Part shown: piece after piece, positions 51,115 through 62,139 of the stretch
Position numbering within the stretch: the stretch's first letter is position 1
Layout: each line of letters begins with the position of its first letter
Assembly: GCF_038502225.1 (NCBI RefSeq)
Contig: NC_091323.1
Coordinates: 23,434,345-23,498,344, forward strand
Direction: 5' to 3'
From: Cherax quadricarinatus
Lineage: Eukaryota; Arthropoda; Malacostraca; Decapoda; Parastacidae
Length of the DNA: 64,000 bases
Notes under the pieces: model-generated
Databases searched by the model: none
What the model was told of the DNA's origin: nothing
The model's input: the letters and a program-made list of their open reading frames with translations, nothing else
Program-made: the position numbers and the translations under genes

Positions 51115-51655
51115 ATCAACTGCACCAGTGTTTAACGGGAAGACAACATGGCAGAAAACCTGATCAACTAAATCTCCAAGGAAATGACAGGTCTGTAGGA
51201 CTTTTTTCTTCAGTGCCAAACGAGGGAAAGAATTGAGCATTTAAGCATGGCTGACCGGCATCCAAACAGCCGCTACTGCCAGACGTACAACTAGCGAAGT
51301 GAAATTCTCATCTTTACTGACGTTCATCTGTTGACAGTAGCATCATATCTGTACCACCATCATATCACCTGTACCAGTGCTAACGAGAGGGAAACACAGG
51401 AGACATCGTCAAATCAACAGTACAAAACTCCAAGGTTATAGGTCGGATATCCCTCAGTGCCAGTCGTGAGAAAGAAGTGAATAGTTAAACAGTCAAGGTT
51501 AATGTTTTAGTAGCTGACCTATATTCAGCTGACCAGTGTACAGTGAGAGAATCATAGCAGAAAACGCCAAATATATCTATAAACTCAAGGAAAGTCAGAT
51601 TGTAGGTGGCGTTACTCCCCTCAGTGTTTTAAAAATGGCTGAGTCAGCAAAACAG
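51115..51655 (+). repeat. About three diverged tandem units in the presumed LINE 5' UTR
   Basis: A segment order of ACCAGTG, an AC(G/A)GGA-type stretch, CAGAAAAC/AGACATC, CTC(C)AAGG, AGGTC(T)GTAGG, CTCAGTG, GAAAGAA and a TGGCTGA/CAAGG block is seen at about 51122-51250, 51373-51510 and 51527-51655. Identity is low to moderate. Tandem 5' monomers serve as promoters in some LINEs. Confidence 0.45.
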
Positions 51656-51871
51656 GCCAGGCAGTCAACAACACCACACAACCCCCGATAAATGGAACTG
51701 AGGGGGATTTGGAAGGATAAAACCAGGGAAAAGTGAGCAGTGAAGAGGGTTTTGAAGAGGAAATTTTACTAGTAATTCAGTGGTGATTGCTAAAGCAGAT
51801 ACTAAGTGTACTAGGGACTGGAAAAGAGAAATAAATATTATTGTATATGAGTAAAAGAGCGAAGAGTGAAA

Positions 51872-54800
51872 ATGGCAGGCATTAGGGGGGTACAGGCTGC
51901 CATAATTATATTTATATTTCTTCTTCAATTCCATGAAGAAAGAAATCAGTCATGGGGGCTGGAAAAGATGAATGGAGTAACAGCGCCCTGGACAGTAAAA
52001 GCCCAACAGTTGCCATCCTACCAGAAAAGTAAATGTCACTATCGCCGCAAGGTATGGCAACACCGCATACCTAAACAAAAACAGTGGCACACAGCTCTTA
52101 TTGTAGCGCTCTTAAGTGGTGATATCCAAATTAATCCAGGACCTCAAACTATTGTGCAGAGGCAAAACAGACAGATAAATGACGGCAATAATGACGGTCT
52201 AGTAGCTAGGAATGATAACCTTAACTCCATATGTAATGCATACATAGGTCAATGTGAGACAATACAGCCATTATTATCTCAAACACTACCAAACAGGTGC
52301 ATACACTGTACTAAAGTACGCATGAAAAACAGAAAAGGCACCTTATGTAAAATGTGTAAGGGGTGGGTGCATGATGGATGTATGTACAATTATAGCAACG
52401 GTGCCAGAATTCATTTTGTGTGTAACAAATGCACTTTGGCACAGTTACCCTTTAGCAGTGATGACATTGATTTACCAAATTTTAATACAAATGACCCATT
52501 GCCATATATTGATGATTATGATTGTTTTATGAAAACAGGCCTTCACTTTATTCATGTCAATGCAAGATCACTTCTTCCTAAATTGGCAGAGATTAGGATT
52601 CTAGCTAACAAAATTAGGGCGGCAGTTATAACCATCTCTGAATCTTGGTTGGATGATACGGTGACTGACGACGAGGTCAAAATAGATGGTTACAATATAA
52701 AACGCTTAGATAGGAACAGAAAGGGTGGTGGAGTATGTGCCTACATTAGAAATGACTTAGCTTACAACCCAAGACCTGATTTAAATAACAATAAACTGGA
52801 GATTCTATGGTTTGAAGTGCTGCTTCCTAAGACCAAACCCATCTTAGTAGGAACTAGTTACCGCCCTCCTACCCAGGACCAGTTCTTAGAAGACTTTTCC
52901 AGAGTCTTGTCCGGAGTTGAAAACAATTGCGAGACAATAATACTGGGCGACTTCAATATCTGTTTTCAGCAGCAAAATAACGGGCTATGCAAAAGGTATA
53001 AGCAAATTCTAGGATTAAATAGTTACACTCAACTAATTAATACTCCAACCCAGATCACACAGTTCTCAGCCACCCTAATTGACCACATACTTTGTAACCG
53101 CTCTGAGAACATTAGTCAGTCAGGCGTCATTACCACAGGTCTTAGTGATCATTTCATCATTTACTGCACCAGGAAAATAACTAGGGATAGGATAGGCCTA
53201 CACAGGACAATAAAAATGAGGTCAACTAGAAACTACAGTAAAGAAACACTGGTAAATAGGCTACACAATTGTGACTGGACAGAGATAACAAGTTGCACGG
53301 ACGTAAACGATGCCTGGGAAAAATTCAAAACAATGTTCACTACCATCCTTGATAATATTGCACCAGTTAAAGAGGTTAGGATTAAACGAAGAACTGAACC
53401 CTGGATGAATACTGAGATATTAGATAATATGAAATTCAGAGACCAGCTGCTAAAAAGATTTAAAGCAAACAGACAGGATATTGCAGCACTAAATGAATTC
53501 CAAAGGGTGAGGAACAGAGTACAGAGACTTATAAAAGGAGCAAAGGCAAAGCACTACTGCTCAAAAATTGAAGAGTATAAGCATAACCCCAGAAAGCTCT
53601 GGCAACAACTAAAACAGTTGGGGTATAGCCATAAGCCAGTAGATAGGTCTAACATAGTACTCACTATCGATAATGAGGTATGCCACGAAACATCTAAGGT
53701 GGCAAATTGCTTTAATTCATACTACACATCTGTTGCATCAACACTAGTAAGTAAACTACCAGCTGCATCAAATACCTTTAACACAGACTCTGATAAGTTT
53801 CAAACATACTATACCAATAAAGGGGTAACCCCAAACAGTTGTCAACTAGTAAGTGTATCTCATGACTTTATTCAAAAAGAACTAAGCAGGTTAAACCCAA
53901 CTAAGAGCACAGGCCCTGATAACATCCCGTCTAAGTTCCTAAAAGATGGTGCTTCTGAACTGTCAATCCCTATTGCTCACATAATAAATCTATCAATCAC
54001 CACTAATACAGTACCGGAGGGGTTCAAGGAGGCCAGAGTTACTCCTATCTTCAAGAAAAATAGTAGGTCTGATGTAAGCAACTATAGGCCTGTTAGTATA
54101 CTCAGTATAATATCTAAAATTCTAGAGAGGGCAGTGTATTCTCAAGTAGTTAAGTACCTTAATGACAACAACATTCTCCATAGCTATCAATCGGGCTTTA
54201 GAAGATCCTACTCAACCGACACCTCCCTTATTAATCTGATGGATTACCTGAGAACTGAAATGTCAAAGGGGAACCTCATAGGCATGGTAACCTTAGACCT
54301 GCAAAAGGCCTTCGATACTGTCAACCACAATATATTATGTAATAAACTTCAAGCTATCGGTATAGGTTCTGTAGACTGGTTTAAGTCCTACCTTAGCAAC
54401 AGGAGACAAATAGTCAAAATCAACAAAACAGAATCAGAACCCCTGCCGATAACATGTGGAGTTCCCCAAGGTAGTATTCTGGGTCCCTTATTATTTTTAT
54501 GTTATGTCAATGATATGCCTATCAGTGTCAAGTGCAAACTCCTACTGTATGCAGATGACAGTGCTCTGTTAGTGTCAGGTAAAGACCCACAAGATATTTG
54601 CTAATGTTTTAACACTGGAACTGGAGTCCTGCAGCAAATGGTTAGTAGACAACAAACTATCATTACACCTAGGGAAAACTGAAGCCATTCTCTTTGGCAC
54701 GAAACATAAACTGAGAAGGGTAAATAATTTTAATGTTCAATGTAATGGGGAGCCCATCACTTTGGTTTCATCAGTAAAATATTTGGGAATCCCCTTTGAC

Positions 54801-55421
54801 CCATGCATGTCAGGAGAATTGATAGGGAACAGTGTAGTAAAGAAAGCGAATGCCAGACTGAAGTTCCTGTATAGACAAGCACAGTGTCTACCTACTGAGG
54901 CTCGCAGGACCCTATGTCTAGCCCTTATACAATGCCATATGGATTACGCTTGCTCTTCTTGGTACTCTGCCTTGACAAAAAAACTGAAAGATAGACTGCA
55001 AATCACCCAGAACAACATCGTAAGATTCATCCTGGGGCTGGGACCAAGAGAACATGTAGGCCAGGATGAATTACAGCAGTTGGATATGCTGAATGTTGAA
55101 GACAGAGTAAAACAACTGAAGCTAAATCATGTTTATAAAATTGCTCACAAACAATGTCCAGAATATCTTGCTGTCAATTTTGTCAAGGTTGGGAACCAAA
55201 GCAATCATAGTACTAGGGGGAGAGAGCACAACTTTGTAGTACCCACAGTCAGTGGCCAGGCTTCAAACACCTTTTATTGTACAGCAATAAAGGAATGGAA
55301 CAGACTACCCGCACATGTCAAAGCCAGTCATAGCGTGAACCAGTTCAAGAAGAGTGCCAAAAGGTGTCTGATGAATGTAGCTACAGAAAGGGAGGGGAAT
55401 GATTTTCTATTTTTTAGCTAA
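51872..55421 (+). pseudogene. CR1-group LINE protein: 2A-like motif, PHD finger, APE endonuclease, RT (one frameshift)
   Basis: ATG 51872 (GAAAATGG) was chosen over an in-frame GTG. Residues 7-18 are hydrophobic. LSGDIQINPGP (81-91) resembles a 2A ribosome-skipping motif. A PHD-type C4HC3 finger uses C143, C146, C159, C162, H167, C170, C184 and C187. Endonuclease: HVNARSLLPK, ISESWLDD, GTSYRPP, ILGDFNI, TLIDHILCN, LSDHFII. RT: VTPIFKKNSRSDVSNYRPVS, SGFRRSYSTDTSLIN, LDLQKAFDTVNHNIL, GVPQGSILGPLLFLCYVND, LLYADDSALL. One extra T near 54597 ends the frame at 54604. Shifting by one continues as ANVLTLELESCSKWLVDNKL to the stop at 55421. Apart from this it appears complete. The 3' UTR ends AATAAACTTACTTACTTAC near 55725. 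Confidence 0.9.
52112..52144 (+). other. 2A-like peptide motif (GDIQINPGP)
   Basis: Codons for LSGDIQINPGP match the 2A core D(V/I)ExNPGP except for Gln in place of Glu. 2A-like motifs at the N-terminus of APE-type LINE proteins are known from other invertebrates. Skipping would separate the first 90 residues from the rest. Confidence 0.6.
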
Positions 55422-55994
55422 CATACGTGTAAATTTTACCTTATTCCTTGTAATGACCCTCGTATTGTAGATAGTCTTAATGACCTTGGTGTAGCAGATA
55501 GTCTTTTTAGTATGATAATAAGATGTTATCTTCATTGTAGAATAATAAGAAAATATTATAACCTTTATACTATAATAATAAGGTAAAAGGACCCCAATGG
55601 AAATAAGTCACTCTGTCTGACTTTTTTGGGTTATCCTAGGTTCTCTACACATATGCTGCTATGTATGATAATTCTATGTAACTGTATTTGTGTATACCTG
55701 AATAAACTTACTTACTTACTTACTTACTAAATACTTTGTATATATTTCTGGACAATAGTAAATGACCAAGGCAGGTAAACATGTTTACCTGTCAGTGTGT
55801 GTGACTATTAGAGTACTATTTCAGTACCTAATATAACCCCAGCCCTTGGCTGGCATTATAGCCTTTATCAACTCCTCCTCCTTTAGTATCTGAAGCTCGC
55901 TCGTAATTCAGATTTTGTCTTACAGCTCAAAGCAAAAAATTGACTGAGCGACGGCTCATAAGTTAGGGTACTCCTAAGTCAAGGTACCACTGTA

Positions 55995-56455
55995 TTTTGA
56001 AATGGATAGCAAAGGTTAGAGGAATTCAAGAGGGTGTGTAAAATAAAAATTTATATAACAGATTAAGGCAATAAAAATAGGGAAAAGTCTAGGCAATAGA
56101 AGATTGGAAATCAGATTGAAGGAGAGAGTGAGCGAGCTAGTGTACTTGGATATTTGGGAGTGAAAGTATCAGCAAATGAATTATGGAAGCTAAGACAATT
56201 CACAGAATGTAGAGAATATACTAGGTTATGTCAGATCAACAAGGGGTGCAAATATGCAGAGTATTAATGGTGTAGTAATTAGAAGATTGTGTGGAGGGTA
56301 TAAAAAATATAATTCAGAGGGCAGACAGGAAAATGTTGAAATGCTTTTGACATTTAGAAAGGATGAAACAAGGTAGGTTCACCAAGAAGGTGGGTAGGGT
56401 TTGTCTGAGAAAAGGATAGAGGAAGCAGAGAGGCAGAGGGTTTGAGTGACAAGCT
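55995..56455 (+). pseudogene. Old RTE-like LINE relic, right half
   Basis: Continues 48470-48802: remnants of KVNTGKSKVM, RLEIRLKERVSE, YLGVKVSANE, IMQSINGV and LKCF-HLERMKQ in the RTE-like order. It ends at a TTAA (56456-56459) where a piggyBac-type end begins. Confidence 0.6.
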
Positions 56456-56723
56456 TTAACCCTTCAGGGTTGGTGCCGTACTAGTACGGCTTACAAGCCA
56501 GGGTTGGTGCCGTACTAGTACTGTCAACATAGTTGCTGATCCCCTGTAAGAATGCTCAAAGAACAGATCCCATGTGGTCTGGTGTGATTCGATTCCTGCT
56601 CCAGGAAGATTTTATCCTGACTAAAGTCACCAGCACCCATCAGTGACTTTGTCATGAACCAAGAATTACTGTATCAAACAGCCGAGTTGGGTACTCCTAG
56701 CAGAAGGGTATACCAGTTAGTAA

Positions 56724-56835
56724 TTCCACAGTCACTAGTGAATGTAGCCTTACAGCTAGTTTTCCACAGTCACTAGTGAATGTAGCCTTACAGCTAGTTT
56801 TCCACAGTCACTAGTGAATGTAGCCTTACAGCTAC
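56724..56835 (+). repeat. Three tandem 38-bp units
   Basis: The unit begins TTCCACAGTCACTAGTGAAT and continues GTAGCCTTACAGCTAGTT. Copies start at 56724, 56762 and 56800. They are nearly identical, so the expansion is recent. It lies directly before the integrase remnant. Confidence 0.95.
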
Positions 56836-58127
56836 ACACCCTGGTATGGATCATTCTGTGAAACAAGCCAGAATGAAATACTTTTGGCCACTTGTGACAA
56901 CTGATATTTCCGAGTACGTTAAGAAATGTAGTGTCTGCATGCAACATAAAAGTAATGTTAATGGTCCTAATCCAATCCAGGTGTATCCAACTACTAGCGA
57001 ACCGTAGGAAAGAGTTGCGCTAGATCTGTTAACTAATTTCCAATGTTCCCTCCAGGGCAACAAACATCTGTGTTATGATAGACCATTTCACCAGATATTG
57101 AGAGTTAGTTCCTATTGCAGATAAGACTGCGGAGACAGTAGCTAAAGCATTTAAGGAACGCATTATCTGCAGGCATACCAACCCTAAGTCCCTAGTAACA
57201 GATAATGGAGGTGAATTCTGTAATGAGATTCTTGAAAATTTGTGTACCTTGTACAAGATCTCTAAATCCACCATTGTTCATCATCCTGCCAGCAATGGGT
57301 TAGTGGAACGAACCAATAAGAAAGTACTTGATGTCTTGAGAGCCACTATCAATCCCAACAGTGAAACCTGGGATGAAGTTATACCTGATGTTCAGTGTGC
57401 CATAAATTCTGCTTACAATGTTTCTATAGGTGACACTCCACGTTATGCATTGTATGGTGTAGACAAGCGGTTACCCTATGAGTTGTTATATTCCGCACCG
57501 AGACCCAATTACAACCCTGATGATTTCATAGCCACTCGTACACGTCTAGCTCAAAGTGTTTTCGGAATAGTCCGAGAAACGCTTCGTAAGTCAACAGCAG
57601 AATTTACAAGAGTAACTAATAGCTGTGCTAAGCTGACCAAGGTTAAAGTGCGTTTGAGAGTAACGCTGACTAACTTCAACAAAACATCCGCAATGCCTAA
57701 GCTCGATCAAAAGTTTGTTGGTCCTTATCGCGTAGTTGAACATATCAATGGCAATAAGTATAAAGTTAGAGAAATTAGTACGGGGCAGTACAAAGAATCG
57801 CATTTAGATCATATAAAGTTAGTATGCGATGTTGATGATGATATTTCTACCCAGACTAATGTGACAGACGCTGACAATCCTCCTGGCTCTGTACCCTCTA
57901 CCTCTAACACTCGGTCAGATGATCAAACTGAATGTCATTATTCCTTGCGTACACGACACGTAACGAGAAACCTCCAAGTATCTTTTGTAGATACTTATTC
58001 AGATCTCCCTCAATCAAGGCATGCATTCGCCATTGCAAAAGACTTTGATCCTCCTAAAGATGATAACCATTCTGCATATGTAAATCTTGCAGAGTTGGGT
58101 TTCAATGTACATAGCCTGTATAATTAG
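56836..58127 (+). pseudogene. Gypsy integrase (zinc-binding, DDE core, C-terminal domain), broken
   Basis: The translation gives HPGMDH-like, VKKCSVCMQHKSNVNGPNPI (HHCC region), ICVMIDHFTRY, KSLVTDNGGEFCNEI and HHPASNGLVERTNK, so the D, D and E of the catalytic core are visible. A C-terminal segment follows with QKFVGPYRVVEHINGNKYKV and ESHLDHIKLV, typical of Ty3/Gypsy. A TGA replaces Cys after HFTRY near 57100 and other breaks occur upstream. From 57240 the frame is open for 295 codons to 58127. The missing upstream pol shows that it is a deletion derivative. Confidence 0.85.
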
Positions 58128-58583
58128 ATAATCAAGTTGAATGAAATTGTCAACTGTGTGTTTTATTAGCTGATCAGTTTTCAGAAATTTTTTTTTTGGT
58201 CATGTTCCCTCCAAATTCTGAGATTTAGCAGTAATGACCTGTGGGCGTCAGGCCTGCCTTTGCTGTTAATTACTTTCACCTTCGTAAATATATATATTCT
58301 TCCTCAGAATCCGTAAAGTGCTTGAAAACAGATCAATCACTCAATTATATCTATTATACTATGATTTGTTCCTTTAATTCGTAATGCATTACGTAAATCA
58401 ACATCCGTTAATATAATATCCATTCCAATGTTATCCATTCAACGAAGTATATCCCATAACCATTTCTGTGATTAGTTCTAAGGTACATATGTCTTTGCTA
58501 TTGTATAGAATCAGCCCAGAGTCACCTGCCTGTCAGCCTGTAGAGTATGGTATGTCGAGACACCATACGTAACATGACCGAGC

Positions 58584-58872
58584 TGTCAGCATAGTTGCTG
58601 ATCCCCTGCGTGTGTAGTGTAGCTTATCCGAGTACCATAGTTAGTACCATCCATGTGTATTACATAGACGACCCCTTGTTAGACTTAGTGGCTAACATGT
58701 GATGTCACACAGTGCTGCTCGTGGGCGGGAGTCACCCTGCCCCTTTCTCAGTTCACAGATAGACCTACAGGCAGGCTGGGCCTTCCCCTCACAGCTCTGC
58801 TAATATAAGGGTATACAACCCAACAAGTGTGTTCATCTCCAACTATCCTATCTCCACAGAACCCTCCCAACA
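58584..58872 (+). repeat. Gypsy 3' LTR, 289 bp
   Basis: It begins TGTCAGCATAG and ends CAACA (TG...CA). The first 25 bp recur at 56522-56546 with one difference. A TATAAGG-like box lies at 58804 and no AATAAA is obvious. The stretch 58128-58583 between integrase and LTR is AT-rich internal DNA without an ORF. Confidence 0.7.
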
Positions 58873-59162
58873 GTACGCGTAAATTCTAGCAGCCTCGAAT
58901 TAAGCAGGAAACAGCTGGTATGACTAGATACGAGAGAATGGGTCTCCATGGTCAGTGTGCGCGGTACAAAAAAAAATCGGGGACCCAGTGGTGCATTGTG
59001 GGAAAGCCATTTTATTACACCTTGTTCGCCATGTCTAGCACTAAGAAACTCCTCACTCCTCGGCCGACTGGGGCTCTTTTGTTCCCAAGTGACAGTTCAA
59101 ACACAGAGGGAATTGTCAGTGAAGATGAATTTTATCTTCACTGACCTAGCTTAAGCAGGACA

Positions 59163-62130
59163 ATAGATATCTACCCTCTACCAGGATACACAGCAATCCA
59201 CAACTGCAGACCATACCAAGTTGGGGGTGGTATTGCAATCTATTACTCTAACCAACTATCTTGTATTAGCACCACTTGCTTTAGTGACGAATATGGGGAA
59301 TACATTTTTGCTAATTTTACTGTAAAAAACCTTAAGACGCCTATAACAATCGGTGCCACTTACCGGATACCCCACACAAACATCCCAAATTTCAGTGAGA
59401 AATTAAAGGCACTAATAACAAGCAGACAAATGAACAAGCACCACCACCTCTTAGCTGGAGACTTCAGTATCAACCTTGGCCTACTAGATGATCAGCCTGT
59501 AACTGATTTCATCAACAACATAAACAACACACTTCTGATACCAACAATAACTAAACCAACCAGGCTCACTGAGACAAGTGCAACCATAATAGACCACATA
59601 TGGACCAATATACTAGCTCCCCTTAAATCAAGGATAATCACAGACAACACTACAGACCACTACCCTACCTTCCTCTTAACAAACATTAGTAAACCACCAC
59701 TGGAATACAACAAAGTTTCATTTAGACTCCATGACGAGGCCTTAATAAGGAAGTTCACAGCAGACCTAGAGACTGTCGACTGGCCTACAGAATTCTCCAA
59801 GGCCAATGGTATTGACGATCGGACAGACATTTTTCTTAACAAATTACTTAGACTATACAACAAACATTGTCCTAAAAAAACGAAACAGATCACAAATAAA
59901 CGGCGCGGTTGCCCATGGCTAACCAGCAGCATTCTGAAATCCATCCATAAGAAACACCAATATGAAAAGCAATATAGACAGGGCTTAATACACAAAGATA
60001 TTCTTAAACACTATCCATCAGTTCTCACTAAAGTAATAAAGAAAGCCAAACAACTGTACTTCTCCAGCAGATTCACTGACACAAGAGGAGATATAAAAAA
60101 GACCTGGAAAACACACTCAGATTCTGGGCACCCACAAACTGAAAAAAACCAAGAATATTGTCCTAACTAAACCTAATGAAACACCACTGCATCCCATAGG
60201 ATCTAATCTTGCCAGTAAAATCCCATGTACCAACGCTCATGCCGGGGCCTACCTAGATGGGAATTTCCCAAATTCCTTCTATCTTGTACCAACTGAGCCC
60301 ACCGAAGTCACCGAGATTATAAAGTCACTTAAAAATAACTCGGGGAATCTGTCTCGTTTCCCACCATTATTGTACAAGCGAGCGGCCCATGTCCTTTCGC
60401 ATGCTATTTCATTACTTTTTAACAAGTCACTAGAAACTAGCACCTTCCTGAAACTACTCAAGACAGCAAGGGTTACACCAATACATAAAGGTGGTGACCC
60501 TACAGATGTAAACAACTATAGGCCAATATCAAACTTACCATTGCTATCCAAAATCTTTGAGAAACTTGTGCACAGGAGACTGTATTCATTTATAATGGCA
60601 CATAACATACTCAACCCCTGCCAATTTGGATTCAGGAAAAATAAAAGCACTAATGATGCAATTGTAAAAATGCTAGATCTGCTTTACACAGCATTGGAAA
60701 ATAAGGAATATCTGCTAGTAATATTTATTGACCTAAGAAAAGCTTTTGACACAGTAGACCATGGCATCCTACTCCACAAACTTGACCATTATGGTATAAG
60801 AGGCCATGCGCTTGCACATTTCAAATCCTACCTTACTAATAGGTATCAGTATGTCACCATTAAAGACACAGCATCATCAACACGGCCACTTGATACTGGA
60901 GTTCCGCAGGGAAGTGTCCCTGGACCCCTGCTCTTCCTCATTTACATCAGTGATCTTCCAAACGTATCCCAACACCCGTAACCCATTCTCTTTGCTGACA
61001 ACACGACTTATGTCATCTCTCACCCTAATCTTGCCACCCTCAACACCATTGTTAACGAGGAGCTGCTCAAAATATCAACTTGGATGACAGCCAATAAACT
61101 TACACTTAACACTGACAAAACCTACTATATTATGTTTGGTAGCAGAGCAGGTGTTACACAACTTAACATTAAAATCGACAACCCTCTAATTGCCAGACAT
61201 AATGAGGGCAAATTCCTAGGCCTATACCTCAACAACAGCCTGAATTTCAGCACCCATATCCAACACACAAAAAAAGTATCCAAAACAGTTGGGATCCTCT
61301 CCAAGATACGATACTACGTGCCGCAAAATGCCCTTCTCACACTATACCATTCACTCATTTATCCATACCTCACCTATGCTATTTGTGCTTGGGGATCAAC
61401 TGCAGCAACACACCTAAAGCCAATAATAACTCAATGAAAAGCCGCAGTAAGAATAATCACTAAATCCCATCCCTGGCAACCCCCCCCCCCACTCTTCATA
61501 GATCTAAACTTACTCCCTGTTCAGAACATCCACACTTAGTACTGTGCAACCTACATATACAGGACCTTAAATTTCAATATTAACCTTGACCTAAAATGCT
61601 TTCTTGATAGTTGTGACAGGACCCACAGGCATAACACCAAACACAAACATCTCTACAACATTCCCCATGTCCAACTAAACCTTTACAAAAATTCAATGTA
61701 TGTCAAAGGCCCTAAAATCTGGAACACCCTACCTGAAAACTCTGGTGGTTCACACTTACACTCACTCACTCATTTGACTATAAGCACAGAAATATATATC
61801 TTAATCTTAAAATAATGATTCCTAACTAGTCATAAGTTTGCCTGTGATACTCCAATATAGAAACTATGTATTGTGGTAAAACTAAAGCATTTACATTGCT
61901 AAACTCACAAACTAGTATTTAGTCACTTAGTATTTAGTCAACTTACTCCACAATTTGTAATAATTTAGGGTTAAGAATTAATCTAAGTTTGCCCAAAATG
62001 CCTAGCCATGCTAGGTGTTCTAGTGGCCCCCTCTGTAATTAGTATTTTATTACATGTAAACCACACAAAAACCAAAATGTGTAAACCCTGCATTGTAATC
62101 CTTATAGAGAATAAACTTTGATTTGATTGA
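59163..62130 (+). pseudogene. L2-like LINE (endonuclease + RT), near full coding length, broken
   Basis: Endonuclease: [139 protein letters not shown] (FADD changed to FADN), then LYHSLIYPYLTYAICAWGS. Open blocks are 59430-60170, 60370-60981 and 61084-61437, separated by frameshifts. The 3' UTR holds CAAAATGCCTAGCCATGC and ends AATAAACTTTGATTTGATTG near 62130. It has lost its extreme 5' end. Confidence 0.85.
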
Positions 62131-62139
62131 TTGGGATAT

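Larger units (their letters stand above)
48805..55992. mobile_element. Tigger/mariner-type element, 7.2 kb with nested MITE and LINE
   Basis: The left end CTGTGGTACCTTGACTTACG and the right end CTAAGTCAAGGTACCACTG are inverted copies, with TA at 48803-48804 and 55993-55994. The sequence on both sides is one RTE-like LINE relic in the correct order, which confirms the boundaries. The element's own DNA is only the outer parts (48805-49104 and ~55730-55992, perhaps also 50131-50330). A C14-16/A16-17 run lies near 48902. Confidence 0.8.
56522..58872 (+). mobile_element. Gypsy LTR retrotransposon, internally deleted, GTAC target duplication
   Basis: A 289-bp 3' LTR (58584-58872) starts TGTCAGCATAGTTGCTGATC and ends CCCAACA. 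Only the first 25 bp of a 5' LTR remain (TGTCAACATAGTTGCTGATC plus CCCTG, 56522-56546). GTAC flanks at 56518-56521 and 58873-58876. Gag, protease, RT and RNase H are gone, and an integrase region remains. The boundary is confirmed by the repaired MITE sequence. Confidence 0.75.
56460..59160. mobile_element. piggyBac-type element, split by a Gypsy element
   Basis: It begins CCCTTCAGGGTTGGTGCCG after TTAA and carries two TACTAGTAC palindromes. Removing 56522-58872 joins GTACTAGTAC to GCGTAAATTCTAGCAGCC, which matches the reversed end of the MITE at 50070-50110. Bases 59029-59145 encode a transposase N-terminal relic (MSSTKKLLTPRPTGALLFPS, DSSNTEG). The right end is lost at the junction with the LINE at 59163. 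Confidence 0.75.

Noticed and set aside
50101..51240. Small minus-strand ORFs as host genes
   Set aside because: Low complexity and simple-repeat content, no splice-consistent structure and no recognisable domain.
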